Shown here: piece after piece, positions 15,192-24,623 of the stretch
Numbering within the stretch: position 1 is the stretch's first letter
Layout of the letters: the number at the start of each line of letters is the position of its first letter
Origin: Planctomycetaceae bacterium
GTDB taxonomy: Bacteria; Planctomycetota; Planctomycetia; Pirellulales; Pirellulaceae
Length of the DNA: 34,503 nucleotides
Direction of reading: 5' to 3'
Assembly: GCA_015490875.1 (NCBI GenBank)
Contig: WFWZ01000146.1
Coordinates: forward strand, 1-34,503
Position numbers and translations under genes: made by a program
Notes under the pieces: model-generated
Told to the model about the DNA's origin: nothing
What the model saw: the letters and a program-made list of their open reading frames with translations, nothing else
Database searches by the model: none

Positions 15192-16073
15192 ATGGAGTTG
15201 CAGCAGTTGAAATATTTCCTGCACGTGGTCGAAGAAGGGAACTTCACGCGAGCGGCAGAGCGACTCGGGATTTCCCAGTCGGCGCTGAGTCGGTCGGTTC
15301 AGAAGCTGGAGGAGGAGTTGGGCCGGTCTTTGTTGGAGCGTAAACCGCGTTCGGTGTCGTTGACAGAGGCCGGAACGCTGATGCTGGGGCGAGCAAGACA
15401 GGTTTTAGCGATTCTGGAGGACACGCGAGCGGAGATCGTCGACGACGGTCAAACGGGCACGCTGCGCGTCGGGGCCATTCCCACGATCGGGCCTTATTTC
15501 CTGCCCCAGGTGCTTCGGAGATTCGCTCGGTCTTACCCCCGCGCAACAGTTCTCGTCCGTGAAGAGACGACCGATCGGCTCCTAAAGAGCTGTCAGGAGG
15601 GGGACGTCGATGTAGCGGTCATTGCTCTTCCGGTCGAAGCGCGATACCTGGAAATCGAAAAGCTGTTCGAAGAAGAGCTGCTCTTGGTTCTTCCTCACCA
15701 ACATGAACTGGCGAGCAAGGACAAAATCCTGTTCGACGAACTCCAGTCTCATCCGTTTGTATTGCTCCACGAAGTGCACTGCCTTACCGATCAGCTCCTG
15801 ACCTTCTGCCGCCAGCGGGCGTTTCAGCCGGTTGCCGTCGAACGGGCGAGCCAGTTGAGCATGGTTTTGGAGTTGGTGGCGCTGGGGCATGGGATTTCGT
15901 TCGTCCCGGCGATGGCTCGGAGGCTCGATCGTGCGAGGCGACGGGTCTATCGGTCGGTCGCCCGCCCGAAGCCGCATCGTCAGGTAGCCGTCGCCTGGAA
16001 TCCATACCGCTTTCAGAGCCGGCTGCAACAGGCGTTCTTGCAGCACCTTCGTGAGGAGTCGGTACTCACCTGA
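15192..16073 (+). CDS. oxyR: OxyR-type LysR-family peroxide-sensing regulator
   Basis: The 293-residue protein starts at ATG 15192, with AGGAG six bases upstream. Residues 1-60 are the LysR winged helix ([24 protein letters not shown]...). The remainder is the periplasmic-binding-protein-like effector domain. Cys197 and Cys206 in [13 protein letters not shown] match the peroxide-reactive pair of OxyR (spaced nine residues, with the HCLxDQ context), so disulphide sensing is likely. It is divergent from katG, the classic OxyR target, with a palindrome between them. Upstream in-frame codons lie in the intergenic region and are not used. Confidence 0.88.
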   Translation: MELQQLKYFLHVVEEGNFTRAAERLGISQSALSRSVQKLEEELGRSLLERKPRSVSLTEAGTLMLGRARQVLAILEDTRAEIVDDGQTGTLRVGAIPTIGPYFLPQVLRRFARSYPRATVLVREETTDRLLKSCQEGDVDVAVIALPVEARYLEIEKLFEEELLLVLPHQHELASKDKILFDELQSHPFVLLHEVHCLTDQLLTFCRQRAFQPVAVERASQLSMVLELVALGHGISFVPAMARRLDRARRRVYRSVARPKPHRQVAVAWNPYRFQSRLQQAFLQHLREESVLT

Positions 16074-16198
16074 TGGCGGATGGCTGGAGGCGTGCGGTAG
16101 CTGCAACGCTCCGTATTTTGGCTTGCCCGTGAGTGGGAGGCTGCGTAGAATCGGTGGGCACCTGACGCGTTCCCGCTTCCCCAGGAAGCTGGAATGCC

Positions 16199-17770
16199 AT
16201 GCTTGCAAAACTGAAGACCTTCACTTTGCTGGGCATCGACGCCTATCCCGTCGACGTCGAAATCGACGTCTCGACCGCGACGAATCCTCACACGATTTTG
16301 GTGGGCCTTCCCGACGCGGCGGTTCGCGAGAGCCGCCATCGGGTTGATCGGGCGTTGGCCAACTCAGGGTTCTTCTCCTACTTCGAACGTGTCGTCATCA
16401 ATTTGGCTCCAGCTGAGCTCCCTAAGCAAGCCGCCTCGTTCGATCTTCCCATCTCGCTCGGCCTTCTGCTTGCCAGCGATCAAGTGCACTCCGACCGAAT
16501 CGGGCAGTATGCCGTGGTCGGCGAGCTTTCGCTTAGTGGCCACACGCGGCCCGTGCGAGGCCTCTTGTCGATGGCCTTGGCGGCACGCAAGGACCCGGCC
16601 TTGCGGGGATTGGTGGTGCCGGCTGCCAATGCGGGGGAAGCAGCGGTCGTGGAAGAAATCGATGTGATTCCCGTCGGTTCGTTGACTGAGACGGTGGCGT
16701 TTTTCAGCGGAGAACTCGAGATTCCGCCCCTTCCATCTCGTCGCGACGAGCTTTTCGCGCAGGCAGACCAGTATGAAGTCGACTACCGGGACGTCCGGGG
16801 GCAGGAGATGGCCAAGCGGGCGCTGACGATTGCAGCGGCTGGAGGCCACAATCTGCTGATGCTCGGACCTCCGGGTTCGGGCAAAACGATGCTCGCCAAA
16901 CGCCTGCCGACGATTCTCCCGCCGCTGACTGCCGAAGAGTCGATCGAAACATCCCGCATTTACTCGGCCATGGGGCGACTCGATCCGAAGCAACCCTTGC
17001 TCGTTCGGCGACCTTATCGGGCTCCTCATCACACGATCAGCGATGCGGGGCTGGTGGGAGGAGGCAGCATTCCTGTCCCCGGCGAGATCAGTCTTTCCCA
17101 CCATGGTGTGCTCTTTCTCGATGAGTTGCTGGAGTACAACCGCCGGACGCTCGAAGTGCTGCGGCAGCCGCTGGAGGATGGTGTGGTGACGATATCTCGA
17201 GCCATGAAGTCGTCGACTTTTCCAGCTGATTTCATGCTCGTGGCGGCCCTCAACCCTTGTCCCTGCGGGTACCGGAACGATCCGCGGCGGCAGTGCCAGT
17301 GTTCGGAGTTCCAGGTCGAACGTTACATGAGCCGCATTAGCGGACCGCTGCTCGACCGGATCGACATCCACATCGAAGTGCCGGCTGTCCCGTTCTCGGA
17401 GTTGGCGACGAGTCGCGAAGGGACGGACAGCAAGACGATGCGGGACCAGGTCGTCGAAGCTCGTAGCCGCCAGCTCGCTCGACGCCGCAAGGGACCCGCG
17501 GTACTCAACAGCCGTCTTCCCACTCGGCAGCTTCGGGAGGCGTGTCGGCTGTCGTCGGAGTGCCTGAGGTTGCTGCAGCAGTCGGTCAGCGACATGGGAC
17601 TTTCGGCACGAGCCCATGACAAGGTCCTACGGGTTGCTCGGACCATCGCCGACCTGGAAGGGCGGCCGGACATCCGTCCCGAAGATCTCATGGAAGCGGT
17701 CAACTACCGGCTGCTTGACCGGTCCGACGAGCGCCAGCCATCCCCTCCAAATACCCGTCGATGTCATTGA
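16199..17770 (+). CDS. comM: YifB/ComM family Mg-chelatase-like AAA+ ATPase
   Basis: The 523-residue protein has the family order: an N-terminal Lon-protease-like ChlI domain (1-180, starting MLAKLKTFTLLGIDAYPV), then the AAA+ module. Walker A is GPPGSGKT at 223-230 and Walker B is LFLDE at 305-309. The Cys-rich loop NPCPCGY...CQC (about 350-370) is followed by SRISGPLLDRIDIHI and the C-terminal helical domain. ComM is a branch-migration helicase that helps integrate DNA during natural transformation. This role is known in gamma-proteobacteria and inferred here. The length is normal. It is 125 bases after the OxyR-type gene with no shared function apparent. Confidence 0.95.
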   Translation: MLAKLKTFTLLGIDAYPVDVEIDVSTATNPHTILVGLPDAAVRESRHRVDRALANSGFFSYFERVVINLAPAELPKQAASFDLPISLGLLLASDQVHSDRIGQYAVVGELSLSGHTRPVRGLLSMALAARKDPALRGLVVPAANAGEAAVVEEIDVIPVGSLTETVAFFSGELEIPPLPSRRDELFAQADQYEVDYRDVRGQEMAKRALTIAAAGGHNLLMLGPPGSGKTMLAKRLPTILPPLTAEESIETSRIYSAMGRLDPKQPLLVRRPYRAPHHTISDAGLVGGGSIPVPGEISLSHHGVLFLDELLEYNRRTLEVLRQPLEDGVVTISRAMKSSTFPADFMLVAALNPCPCGYRNDPRRQCQCSEFQVERYMSRISGPLLDRIDIHIEVPAVPFSELATSREGTDSKTMRDQVVEARSRQLARRRKGPAVLNSRLPTRQLREACRLSSECLRLLQQSVSDMGLSARAHDKVLRVARTIADLEGRPDIRPEDLMEAVNYRLLDRSDERQPSPPNTRRCH

Positions 17771-17795
17771 TCACACCGCCCAACCGTGGTAAAGT
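17767..17795 (+). promoter_or_regulatory. possible promoter for STAS-kinase pair
   Basis: TTGATC (17767-17772), a 17-base spacer and TAAAGT (17790-17795) each match four of six consensus bases. A hairpin follows at 17824-17848 (TCCTTGGGG against CCCCAGGA, one bulge), giving a structured leader of about 170 bases before the STAS gene. No gene is seen in 17771-17971. Confidence 0.4.
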
Positions 17796-17971
17796 AAGGC
17801 ACAATCGGGGTCGCCTTCGAGGGTCCTTGGGGCGGTTATTCCCCAGGATGCAACGCACGGAAGGAGATCCGGCGCACTCGGAGCGACCGTGCCAGACTGA
17901 GGCCGATAGCTCAGCCGAGTCGGCCGGGCTCCGGTCGGCAGGAAACGCGAATAGGAAGAGGTACGAAGCGC

Positions 17972-18337
17972 ATGGGACGATTGGCCATTGAAGAAGTCGA
18001 CGGCGTGACAGTCGCCGCGTTTCAGGATTCGAAAATCCTCGATGATGCCGTCATCCAGCAGATCGGCTCGGAGTTGCTCGAGTGCGTCAGCCAAACTTCC
18101 GGCGGGAAGCTCCTCTTGGATTTCAGTCGAGTCCGTTTCATGTCTTCGGCAATGCTCGGCCGGCTGGTGATGCTCCATGGCAAATGCAAGAAGGCCAATG
18201 TGACGCTCAAGATGTGTTGCCTGGCCGACAATCTCCGCGAGGTCTTCAAGATCACGAACCTCCACAAGATGTTCGACATCCAGAAAGACCGCGATAAGGC
18301 AATTGCCTCGTTCTCCAAGAAGGGATGGTTCGGCTAA
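17972..18337 (+). CDS. STAS-domain protein (anti-sigma factor antagonist type)
   Basis: A 121-residue single STAS domain with the pattern of SpoIIAA/RsbV-like proteins: GVTVAAFQDSKILDD at the start, LLLDFSRVRFMSSAMLGRLV in the middle, and a closing helix. Ser58 or Ser59 occupies the site phosphorylated by anti-sigma kinases in the family. Such proteins pass on partner switching between a kinase and a phosphatase. AGGAAGAGG lies upstream of ATG 17972. The next gene, 33 bases on, is a histidine kinase rather than a SpoIIAB-type kinase. The pairing is therefore suggestive of joint signalling but unproven. Confidence 0.88.
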   Translation: MGRLAIEEVDGVTVAAFQDSKILDDAVIQQIGSELLECVSQTSGGKLLLDFSRVRFMSSAMLGRLVMLHGKCKKANVTLKMCCLADNLREVFKITNLHKMFDIQKDRDKAIASFSKKGWFG

Positions 18338-18370
18338 TCGGAACGCGGCCTTGGAAACGGGGTACCGGAG

Positions 18371-19813
18371 ATGAGAGACTCGAGTGCAGTGCCCGGCTCG
18401 AGCAGCATCAACCTCGGTGACTTTCCGGTATTCACCTGGGAAACGGATCTCAAGGGGCAGTTCCTCGCGTGGAACGACAGCTACTTCTCACGCGAAAAGA
18501 CCTGGGTATCGCCTCGCGTGGGCCAGCCTCTTTCGGAGTGGGTCGGTCCGTCGGTCTGGCGCCATTCTCTGAGCGCCTCATGGTCGAGCGCAGCCAAGCG
18601 CGGTCCTGTTCCGCTCCGGTTCGACGTTCACGAACAGCGATTCCAAGGATGGGCGCGTCCGAAACGGAACCGGCTGCGTCGCGTCCAGCGTGTTCAGGGC
18701 GTCGCCGTCGCCTGCGTCTGGCTCCCCGCCCTTGGCTCTGATTCGGACGTGGATGCCACCTCGTTTGAGCCCAGCCTTTCGCCGGTCGTGTGGCACCGCA
18801 TCGCGAAACTGACAGCCGATTATGTGTTGTTGCTCGATCGCCAGGCTCGCATCTTGTCCCTGCACCATCATCGCTCCGGAGACCTATCCGCTCGGTTCGC
18901 CAACAAGACCGTCTATGATGTGACTTCGGCAGAGTCGCACGAGAAGTTACGAGAAGCGATCGATCGAGCGTTCGAGACGGGCGTGACGGAGATCGTCCCC
19001 ATTTTGATCGAAACGGGCGATGGCCGATCACGGCTGTTGGAGGGGCGTATCAGCAGCCTTGCCGAATTCGACGAGACTTCGTGTGTCATCCTCACAGCGG
19101 TCGACACTTCCCGCTGGAGGTCTCTCCATCCTTCGTTGACTCGCGAAGAACGCGCCCTCCGCCAACTATTGGAAATCCAGGACCGAGAACGACGGCTGGT
19201 TGCCTATGAAATCCACGATGGATTGATCCAAGACGTCATCGCGGCTCAAATGATCATCTCCTCTCTCCAGGCACAACCGGATCTCGCCGAGAAATTGAAG
19301 GTCGACCTGGCATCTGCTAACGAACGACTCAAAGAGGTGCTGCGTGAAGGTCGGCGCCTCATCAGCGAATTGCGACCGATGGTGATCGATGAAACGGGCT
19401 TGGTCGAGTCGATTGAGTACCTCCGACACGAATTCACGACTCGTTTTCCCGACATGGCGATCGACACGGACTTGGAGATGCAGTTCGAACGGCTCGAACC
19501 GCTGTTGGAGGGTACGCTTTTTCGTGTCATCAAAGAAGCGTTGCTCAACGCAGCCACCCATGGGGAAGCCACGCACGTTCGCATCCGTCTGGTTCAGGTC
19601 GGCAGTCGCGCCCTCCTCTTGGAAGTCCGCGACAACGGCAAAGGGTTCGATATCGATCAGATCGAACCGCAGCGTTTCGGGCTAATCGGAATCCGCGATC
19701 GAGCTCGCGCGTTCGACGGCGGCTGTTCCATCGAATCGGCGCCCGGCAAGGGAACGCGTCTCACGGTTCGAATTCCCCTCGCTTCCGGTGATATGGCACG
19801 AGCCCTCTATTGA
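18371..19813 (+). CDS. soluble DesK/NarL-type sensor histidine kinase with two PAS-like domains
   Basis: The 480-residue protein has no signal or membrane segment. Residues 15-120 and 138-248 look like PAS folds (for example FTWETDLKGQFLAWNDSYF and DYVLLLDRQARILSLHHH). HisKA_3 dimerisation follows with His282 in RERRLVAYEIHDGLIQ. The HATPase domain has an N-box (ALLNAATHG), a G1 box (DNGKGFD) and a G2 box (FGLIGIRDRA, GKGTRLTV). This class phosphorylates NarL/LuxR-type response regulators, and none is present nearby. GGAG directly abuts the ATG, an unusually short spacing, and no better in-frame start exists. It lies 33 bases after the STAS gene and probably shares its transcript. Confidence 0.9.
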   Translation: MRDSSAVPGSSSINLGDFPVFTWETDLKGQFLAWNDSYFSREKTWVSPRVGQPLSEWVGPSVWRHSLSASWSSAAKRGPVPLRFDVHEQRFQGWARPKRNRLRRVQRVQGVAVACVWLPALGSDSDVDATSFEPSLSPVVWHRIAKLTADYVLLLDRQARILSLHHHRSGDLSARFANKTVYDVTSAESHEKLREAIDRAFETGVTEIVPILIETGDGRSRLLEGRISSLAEFDETSCVILTAVDTSRWRSLHPSLTREERALRQLLEIQDRERRLVAYEIHDGLIQDVIAAQMIISSLQAQPDLAEKLKVDLASANERLKEVLREGRRLISELRPMVIDETGLVESIEYLRHEFTTRFPDMAIDTDLEMQFERLEPLLEGTLFRVIKEALLNAATHGEATHVRIRLVQVGSRALLLEVRDNGKGFDIDQIEPQRFGLIGIRDRARAFDGGCSIESAPGKGTRLTVRIPLASGDMARALY

Positions 19814-19840
19814 CGGTACCTTGGCAACTGCGCGTCAACG

Positions 19841-20851
19841 TCAGCCACCGATTTGGTACATCGCGAGGTCCGGGCGCAGCATGGTCGGGTCATCGGTGCC
19901 ATGTCCCCGCTTTTTCGCCCGGATGCACTGCCGCATCATCTCCATCAGGGAAGCGTCATCGGCGCCGCTTCGCAACAAATGGCGGATATCCCAGGAGACG
20001 GTGGAGAAGAGGCAGTTGCGGAGTTGTCCTTCGGCCGTCAGCCGGAGGCGGTTGCATGCTTCGCAAAACGGTTCACTGACCGAACAGATCAAGCCGATAC
20101 GCGTACCATCGGGGAGCACATAATCACGAGCCGGTTGCGAGGGATCGGGGCGCGACCGCTCCGACAGTCGCCCAAATTCCGCCTCGATGCGCCGCCGGAT
20201 TTCCGCGCCAGTCAACACGGATGCTCGCTCCCATCGCTGCTCACCATCGATGGGCATGAACTCGATGAAGCGCACTTCCAGTCTCTTCGAACGTGCAAAG
20301 CGGACAAGCGGCCCGATTTCCTCTTCCGTCAGGCCGCGGATAGCCAACGCATTGAGCCGAATCGAATCGAATCCAGCTTCCATCGCGGCATCGATGCCTT
20401 CGAGGACTCGAGGTAAAACATCGCGTCGCGTCCATTGCCCGAATACTTCGGGGCGCACCGAGTCGAGACTAATGTTGAGCCGGTCCAAGCCCGCTTCTTT
20501 CAATGCCACGGCATGATCGGCGAGCAGGAGACCATTGGTCGTCAGTGCAATCTCTTCGAGTTCTGGTAGGCGGGCCAACCGAGCGACCAGGTCTGTGACG
20601 TTTCGCCGCACTAACGGCTCGCCACCGGTGATCCTCACTTTGCGAACCCCCAGCAGGCATGCCACGCGCGTCACTCGTTCGATCTCTTCGAACGTGAGGA
20701 TCTCCGATCGCGGAAGAAACTCGACCTGTTCGGGCATGCAGTAGCGACACCGCAGATTGCATCGGTCGGTCACCCCGATTCTTAGACTCGTGTGAACTCG
20801 CCCGAAACGGTCTACCAGTGCATCTCGAGAAGCGGTATCAGCCTGTGCCAT
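19841..20851 (-). CDS. moaA: GTP 3',8-cyclase MoaA (molybdopterin synthesis)
   Basis: A radical SAM enzyme for the first step of molybdenum cofactor synthesis, converting GTP to 3',8-cyclo-7,8-dihydro-GTP. The start at 20851 is chosen because AAGGAG lies six bases upstream. It gives 336 residues. The SAM-binding cluster is Cys31, Cys35 and Cys38 (RCNLRCRYCMP). The C-terminal GTP-site cluster is in PFCEACNRLRLT...LRNC. The chain ends in the Gly-Gly pair conserved in MoaA. Its start overlaps the end of moaE by 14 bases. It converges on the histidine kinase gene with a gap of only 27 bases. Confidence 0.96.
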   Translation of the reverse strand: MAQADTASRDALVDRFGRVHTSLRIGVTDRCNLRCRYCMPEQVEFLPRSEILTFEEIERVTRVACLLGVRKVRITGGEPLVRRNVTDLVARLARLPELEEIALTTNGLLLADHAVALKEAGLDRLNISLDSVRPEVFGQWTRRDVLPRVLEGIDAAMEAGFDSIRLNALAIRGLTEEEIGPLVRFARSKRLEVRFIEFMPIDGEQRWERASVLTGAEIRRRIEAEFGRLSERSRPDPSQPARDYVLPDGTRIGLICSVSEPFCEACNRLRLTAEGQLRNCLFSTVSWDIRHLLRSGADDASLMEMMRQCIRAKKRGHGTDDPTMLRPDLAMYQIGG

Positions 20852-21320
20852 CGGCTTCTCCTTCCTTCGGTCGGTTGATCCCCGGCAGCGCCCATTCCGA
20901 CTCCCCATCCGCCCAGTTCTCTTTCTTCCAGATGGGAACGACCTGTTTCAACACATCAATAAGCCATTGGGCCGCCTCGAAAGCCTCCCGACGGTGCTCG
21001 GCACTCACCGCCACCCCGACACTTGCCTCGGGTGGCCGCAGGTGCCCGAGCCGATGGACAAGGGCGACGCCAGTGAGGGGCCATCGCTGTCGAGCTGTTT
21101 CGACAAGCTGTCGAAGTTGTGTCAGGGCCATCGATTCGTGGGCTTCGTAGTCGAGCGACTCGGTGCTCCGGCCGCCCGTTTGACAACGAGTGGTTCCCAG
21201 AAACAAGACGACGGCTCCAGCTTCGACCGAGGTCACCTCGCCGATCAAGCGAGCCGGATCGATGGGTTGGTCCGTGAGTTCGACGCGGATGGGCTGGAGG
21301 CTCGAATCGTCCGACATCAT
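20838..21320 (-). CDS. moaE: molybdopterin synthase catalytic subunit MoaE
   Basis: The 160-residue protein has the MoaE core: GAVVLFLGTTR near residue 35, YEAHESMALTQL, VALVHRLGHLRPPEASV, and the active-site Lys region VPIWKKENWADG. MoaE with MoaD adds the dithiolene sulphurs to precursor Z. The gene sits between moaD and moaA, overlapping moaA. An alternative ATG one codon in is equally possible. Confidence 0.95.
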   Translation of the reverse strand: MMSDDSSLQPIRVELTDQPIDPARLIGEVTSVEAGAVVLFLGTTRCQTGGRSTESLDYEAHESMALTQLRQLVETARQRWPLTGVALVHRLGHLRPPEASVGVAVSAEHRREAFEAAQWLIDVLKQVVPIWKKENWADGESEWALPGINRPKEGEADGTG

Positions 21321-21348
21321 GGCAGTCTTCCCAAAAGGAGAGCTCGAG

Positions 21349-21621
21349 TCATCCTCCGCTCACTGGCGGAATCACACACACCTCAGTATCCGACTCGATC
21401 GGCGATGACTCTGAGACATAGACGTTGTCGATGGCGAAGCCTGCATGGTTCCAAATGGGAACGAGCCCTGGGAAATGCTCGCAGAGACTCTTCCGCAGGT
21501 CCGCGATGGTGGCGCCGACCGGCAGTTCCATTGCCATTTGATCTCGCCCGAGACGCTCGCGGACCGCCGCGAACATCCGCACCGAAACTCGCAAAGACGT
21601 TCTGGAATCCGTATCGTTCAT
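21349..21621 (-). CDS. moaD: molybdopterin synthase sulphur carrier MoaD
   Basis: A 90-residue ubiquitin-like protein: RVSVRMFAAVRERLG at the start, GATIADLRKSLCEHFPGL, a central 'FAIDNVYV', and a Pro-Pro-Val-Ser-Gly-Gly end. The C-terminal Gly-Gly is the site that becomes thiocarboxylated. Its ATG overlaps the stop of the upstream oxidoreductase (ATGA), so the two are translationally coupled. Confidence 0.94.
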   Translation of the reverse strand: MNDTDSRTSLRVSVRMFAAVRERLGRDQMAMELPVGATIADLRKSLCEHFPGLVPIWNHAGFAIDNVYVSESSPIESDTEVCVIPPVSGG

Positions 21622-24590
21622 GTTACCGTCAAAGGCTGACTAACGCGCGAAAGTGGGTTGTCCTCGAAATGCATCGCTTCGTAGGCCCAGGCCAGAATCT
21701 TGATCGGGTGGACCGTCGGCTTCTCGCCTCTATGCTCCATCTGTAGTTTACACGCACTGCACTCGGTCGTCCCCCCGTGGATTTCCTGACTTCCCACTGA
21801 GGCAATCAGCTCCAATCCAAGGCGCAAGCTGTTGCGGTAGTGCTCCCGTTTCACGCCGTACATCCCGGCCATCCCCGAACACCCTGCCTCGGCGTCGGAA
21901 ACCCGGAGGCCCGGCACCAGTTCCAAGAGGCGTTGGCCGGGGACTCCCCCCGGGAGAGCTCGGAGGTGACAGGGGGTATGGTAGACCAATCGAGCATGCA
22001 CCGGTCGAAAGTCGAGTTCGAGTCTGCCCTGAAGATGTTCCTGCCATAGCAGACTGCCGGCATCCCACGTGTGCTGCGCCACGAGCCGCGCCTCGTCGTC
22101 GTCGGGCAGGAGGCGAGGATATTCGTGTGCGATGCACAATGCCGCAGATGGCTCGGTCGTCACAATCCGATAGCCTTGCCGTACGAGTTCCGCGAAAAGG
22201 CGGACGTTCTTGATCGCCTCTTTTCGCGCAACGTCGACACTCCCGGCGACCACCAAAGGCATTCCCGACGGCTGCTGGTTCGAGGGAACCAGGACCGAAA
22301 ACCCATTGTGGCGCAGGACGGCCACTGTCGCCTGGGCTAGCTCGACGTCGAACCAATTCGCATAGACATCGACAAAATAGGCCACCTTGCGATGGGCCCC
22401 CCGATCGGCCCGTCCCAACCGCTGGCGCTGCGCGATCTTCAGAAAGGGCAGGGGAGCCAGCCGCGGAAGCTTACGGCCAGCTGCGATGCCGGTCAGTCGT
22501 TCCAAGAACCAACGGGCCTGGCGGTTCTGCAAGATGAAGTTCGCCAATCCCACCCATCGTTGCCCCAGACGCGCGTATCGTTCGGGTTGGGCCAACCACC
22601 AATCGCGGAGGCGCATCCCGTTGGCTGCGACATGCGCCGCCTTCCACTCGACTACGATCCGCGGCACATCGACTTCCGTCGGGCACTCGATCCGACACTG
22701 GTGGCAGTGAAAACAGAGATCGGCGATCTCTCGAGCCTCATCGCTGCGGAGGGTTTCCGGCGGAAGTTCTCCCGTCAACACCGCCCGGAGCAGATTCGCC
22801 TTCGCCCGAGGACTCGCCTCCTCGCGCGGCCGCCCGTGAAACAGCGGACACATGCGCCATCCGGCCTCGTCGACGCGGCAGTGAGCGCAACCGTTGCATT
22901 GGCGCGTGAATCCCAATAGCGATTCGACCGATTCGGAGAGCTGAGGGTCGATCACCGTGGTGCCAACTTCCTCTTCCCCATCCTCTAAGGACAACTGCGG
23001 TGCCGGCAGACTCACGCGGCGGATGTTCTCACCCAAGGACGGCGGAAGAGGATCGCCCAGCCGTCCAGGATTCAAAATACGTTGGGGATCGAAAACTCGC
23101 TTGACTTCGCAGACGCGTGCGTGCCACGCTCCGAAGCGATGACGCAGGTACCAACTGCGACTGAGCCCCCAGGCGTGCTCGACACTCACCATCCCGCCCA
23201 ATTCGACCGCACAGTCGAAGTAGTCTTCGGCCAGCGATGGAAGCAATCTCTGATGGTTCGGGTCGGACAGGTCGAGGAGAGGACGAAGGTGTAATTCCCC
23301 GTGAGCGGCATGCGCGTAGACCGAAGCCACCACACCCGCATCTCGCAAGATCTTTTGCGCTCGCTCAATCAGCACAGGCAGCTTTTCCGGTGGAACCCAG
23401 ACGTCCTCCATGAACGGAATGGGCCTCGCCTTGCCTCGTAGACGCATCAGGCGCGGCACGACGCGCTTGGCCAACTTCCACGCCAGCGCGACTTCATCCG
23501 GTTCCAGGGTCAAGCGGGGAGGTCCGGCCAGGTGGTCTTTTCGGGTGGCCTTGCGCACGAGTCGCTCAAGCTGCTCACGCACGTCGGAGGAGGCATCTCC
23601 GGCGACTTCCACCAACAACAGGGCCTCGGCATGCGGCTCTACCCAGTGGGAAAGTTCCGGCGTCGTTTCCTGAGCCAAAGTGAGAAGCCGGCGGTCCAAC
23701 AGATCGCAAGCGCTGATCGAGTACTCTCGAATCCGCTGCACGGCAGCAGCCGCATCGCGCAACCGGTTGAACGAGATAAGTGCGACTCCAACCGACGCGG
23801 GAACCGGAAACGTGCGCAATCGCACTTCCGTCACCAGGCCCAACGTTCCTTCGCTGCCAACAATGAGATCAGCGAGACTCGCTCCGTCGAACGTGTCTCC
23901 CTCAGCCAGGCAATACCCCGGCCGCAAGCTCCTAGGGATGTGGGAAAACGACACGTCTGTGTCATCACTACGTGCTCCGAGAACATGCTGCAATCGGCGC
24001 GAGAGGTCGTCGACGCCACTGACTGCCTCGAGACTCGTCGGCTGCGCGCCTCGGCCGACCTCCACGACGCGGCCATCCGCCAAGACGACCTGAAGACTCA
24101 AGACGCTGTCGCGCATCGAGCCGTATGCCAGAAAGCGACTGCCCGAACCGTTTCGGCCCACTAGTCCACCGATCGTCGAAACCGACTCGGTCGCCGGATC
24201 GGGGCCGATGCGCCGCCCCTTTTTGGCTGCTTCTCGATTGGCGTGTGCCAAGACGGCGCCGGGCTGCGCCGTCACTTCGTCAGCACCCGTTGTTTCGACA
24301 CGCCGGAGATACCGAGAGAAGTCAACGATCAGTCCCTGCCCAAGACTTTCGCCGGAAACCCCCGAGCCGGCGCCGCGCGGGTGCAGCGGGATTTCATGCT
24401 CGGCCGCATACTCCACGCATCGGACGACATCTTGAAGGCCCCGAGGTCGGACGACACCAAGAGGCTGGAGTTGGTGGATACCGGCGTCGCAGGAATAAAG
24501 CGAAGCGAACGAGGGGTCGAAAAAAACTTCCCCATCCAGCAGGCCTCGGAGATCTTCTTCGAGTCGCTTGCGATCCCACGCCATGGGCAT
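21618..24590 (-). CDS. FAD-linked oxidase fused to Fe-S and CCG domains (GlcD-GlcF-like)
   Basis: About 990 residues; ATG 24590 is preferred over the TTG at 24620 (ATG 24584 is also possible). The N-terminal FAD-binding PCMH domain has RPRGLQDVVRCVEYA and HPRGAGSGVSGESLG. The FAD-oxidase C-terminal domain follows, to about 540. Next come two ferredoxin-like clusters (CNGCAHC...CP and CFHCHQCRIECP). The last part has CCG (DUF224) motifs (YHTPCHLRALPGG, GCSGMAG, ECSACKLQM). The architecture fits D-2-hydroxyacid dehydrogenases of the D-lactate/D-2-hydroxyglutarate (YdiJ, GlcDF) group that pass electrons to the quinone pool. The substrate cannot be told. It is coupled to moaD, although these enzymes do not use molybdenum. 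Confidence 0.9.
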   Translation of the reverse strand: MPMAWDRKRLEEDLRGLLDGEVFFDPSFASLYSCDAGIHQLQPLGVVRPRGLQDVVRCVEYAAEHEIPLHPRGAGSGVSGESLGQGLIVDFSRYLRRVETTGADEVTAQPGAVLAHANREAAKKGRRIGPDPATESVSTIGGLVGRNGSGSRFLAYGSMRDSVLSLQVVLADGRVVEVGRGAQPTSLEAVSGVDDLSRRLQHVLGARSDDTDVSFSHIPRSLRPGYCLAEGDTFDGASLADLIVGSEGTLGLVTEVRLRTFPVPASVGVALISFNRLRDAAAAVQRIREYSISACDLLDRRLLTLAQETTPELSHWVEPHAEALLLVEVAGDASSDVREQLERLVRKATRKDHLAGPPRLTLEPDEVALAWKLAKRVVPRLMRLRGKARPIPFMEDVWVPPEKLPVLIERAQKILRDAGVVASVYAHAAHGELHLRPLLDLSDPNHQRLLPSLAEDYFDCAVELGGMVSVEHAWGLSRSWYLRHRFGAWHARVCEVKRVFDPQRILNPGRLGDPLPPSLGENIRRVSLPAPQLSLEDGEEEVGTTVIDPQLSESVESLLGFTRQCNGCAHCRVDEAGWRMCPLFHGRPREEASPRAKANLLRAVLTGELPPETLRSDEAREIADLCFHCHQCRIECPTEVDVPRIVVEWKAAHVAANGMRLRDWWLAQPERYARLGQRWVGLANFILQNRQARWFLERLTGIAAGRKLPRLAPLPFLKIAQRQRLGRADRGAHRKVAYFVDVYANWFDVELAQATVAVLRHNGFSVLVPSNQQPSGMPLVVAGSVDVARKEAIKNVRLFAELVRQGYRIVTTEPSAALCIAHEYPRLLPDDDEARLVAQHTWDAGSLLWQEHLQGRLELDFRPVHARLVYHTPCHLRALPGGVPGQRLLELVPGLRVSDAEAGCSGMAGMYGVKREHYRNSLRLGLELIASVGSQEIHGGTTECSACKLQMEHRGEKPTVHPIKILAWAYEAMHFEDNPLSRVSQPLTVT

Positions 24591-24623
24591 TCGATCCTGT
24601 TCGCGGCCGCTTCGCCTCAAAGT

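Noticed and set aside
16364..17617. 417-codon minus-strand frame inside comM
   Set aside because: It is a shadow of the strongly conserved AAA+ gene on the plus strand.
20967..21746. 259-codon plus-strand frame over moaE/moaD
   Set aside because: The minus-strand genes have full family motifs; this frame has none.
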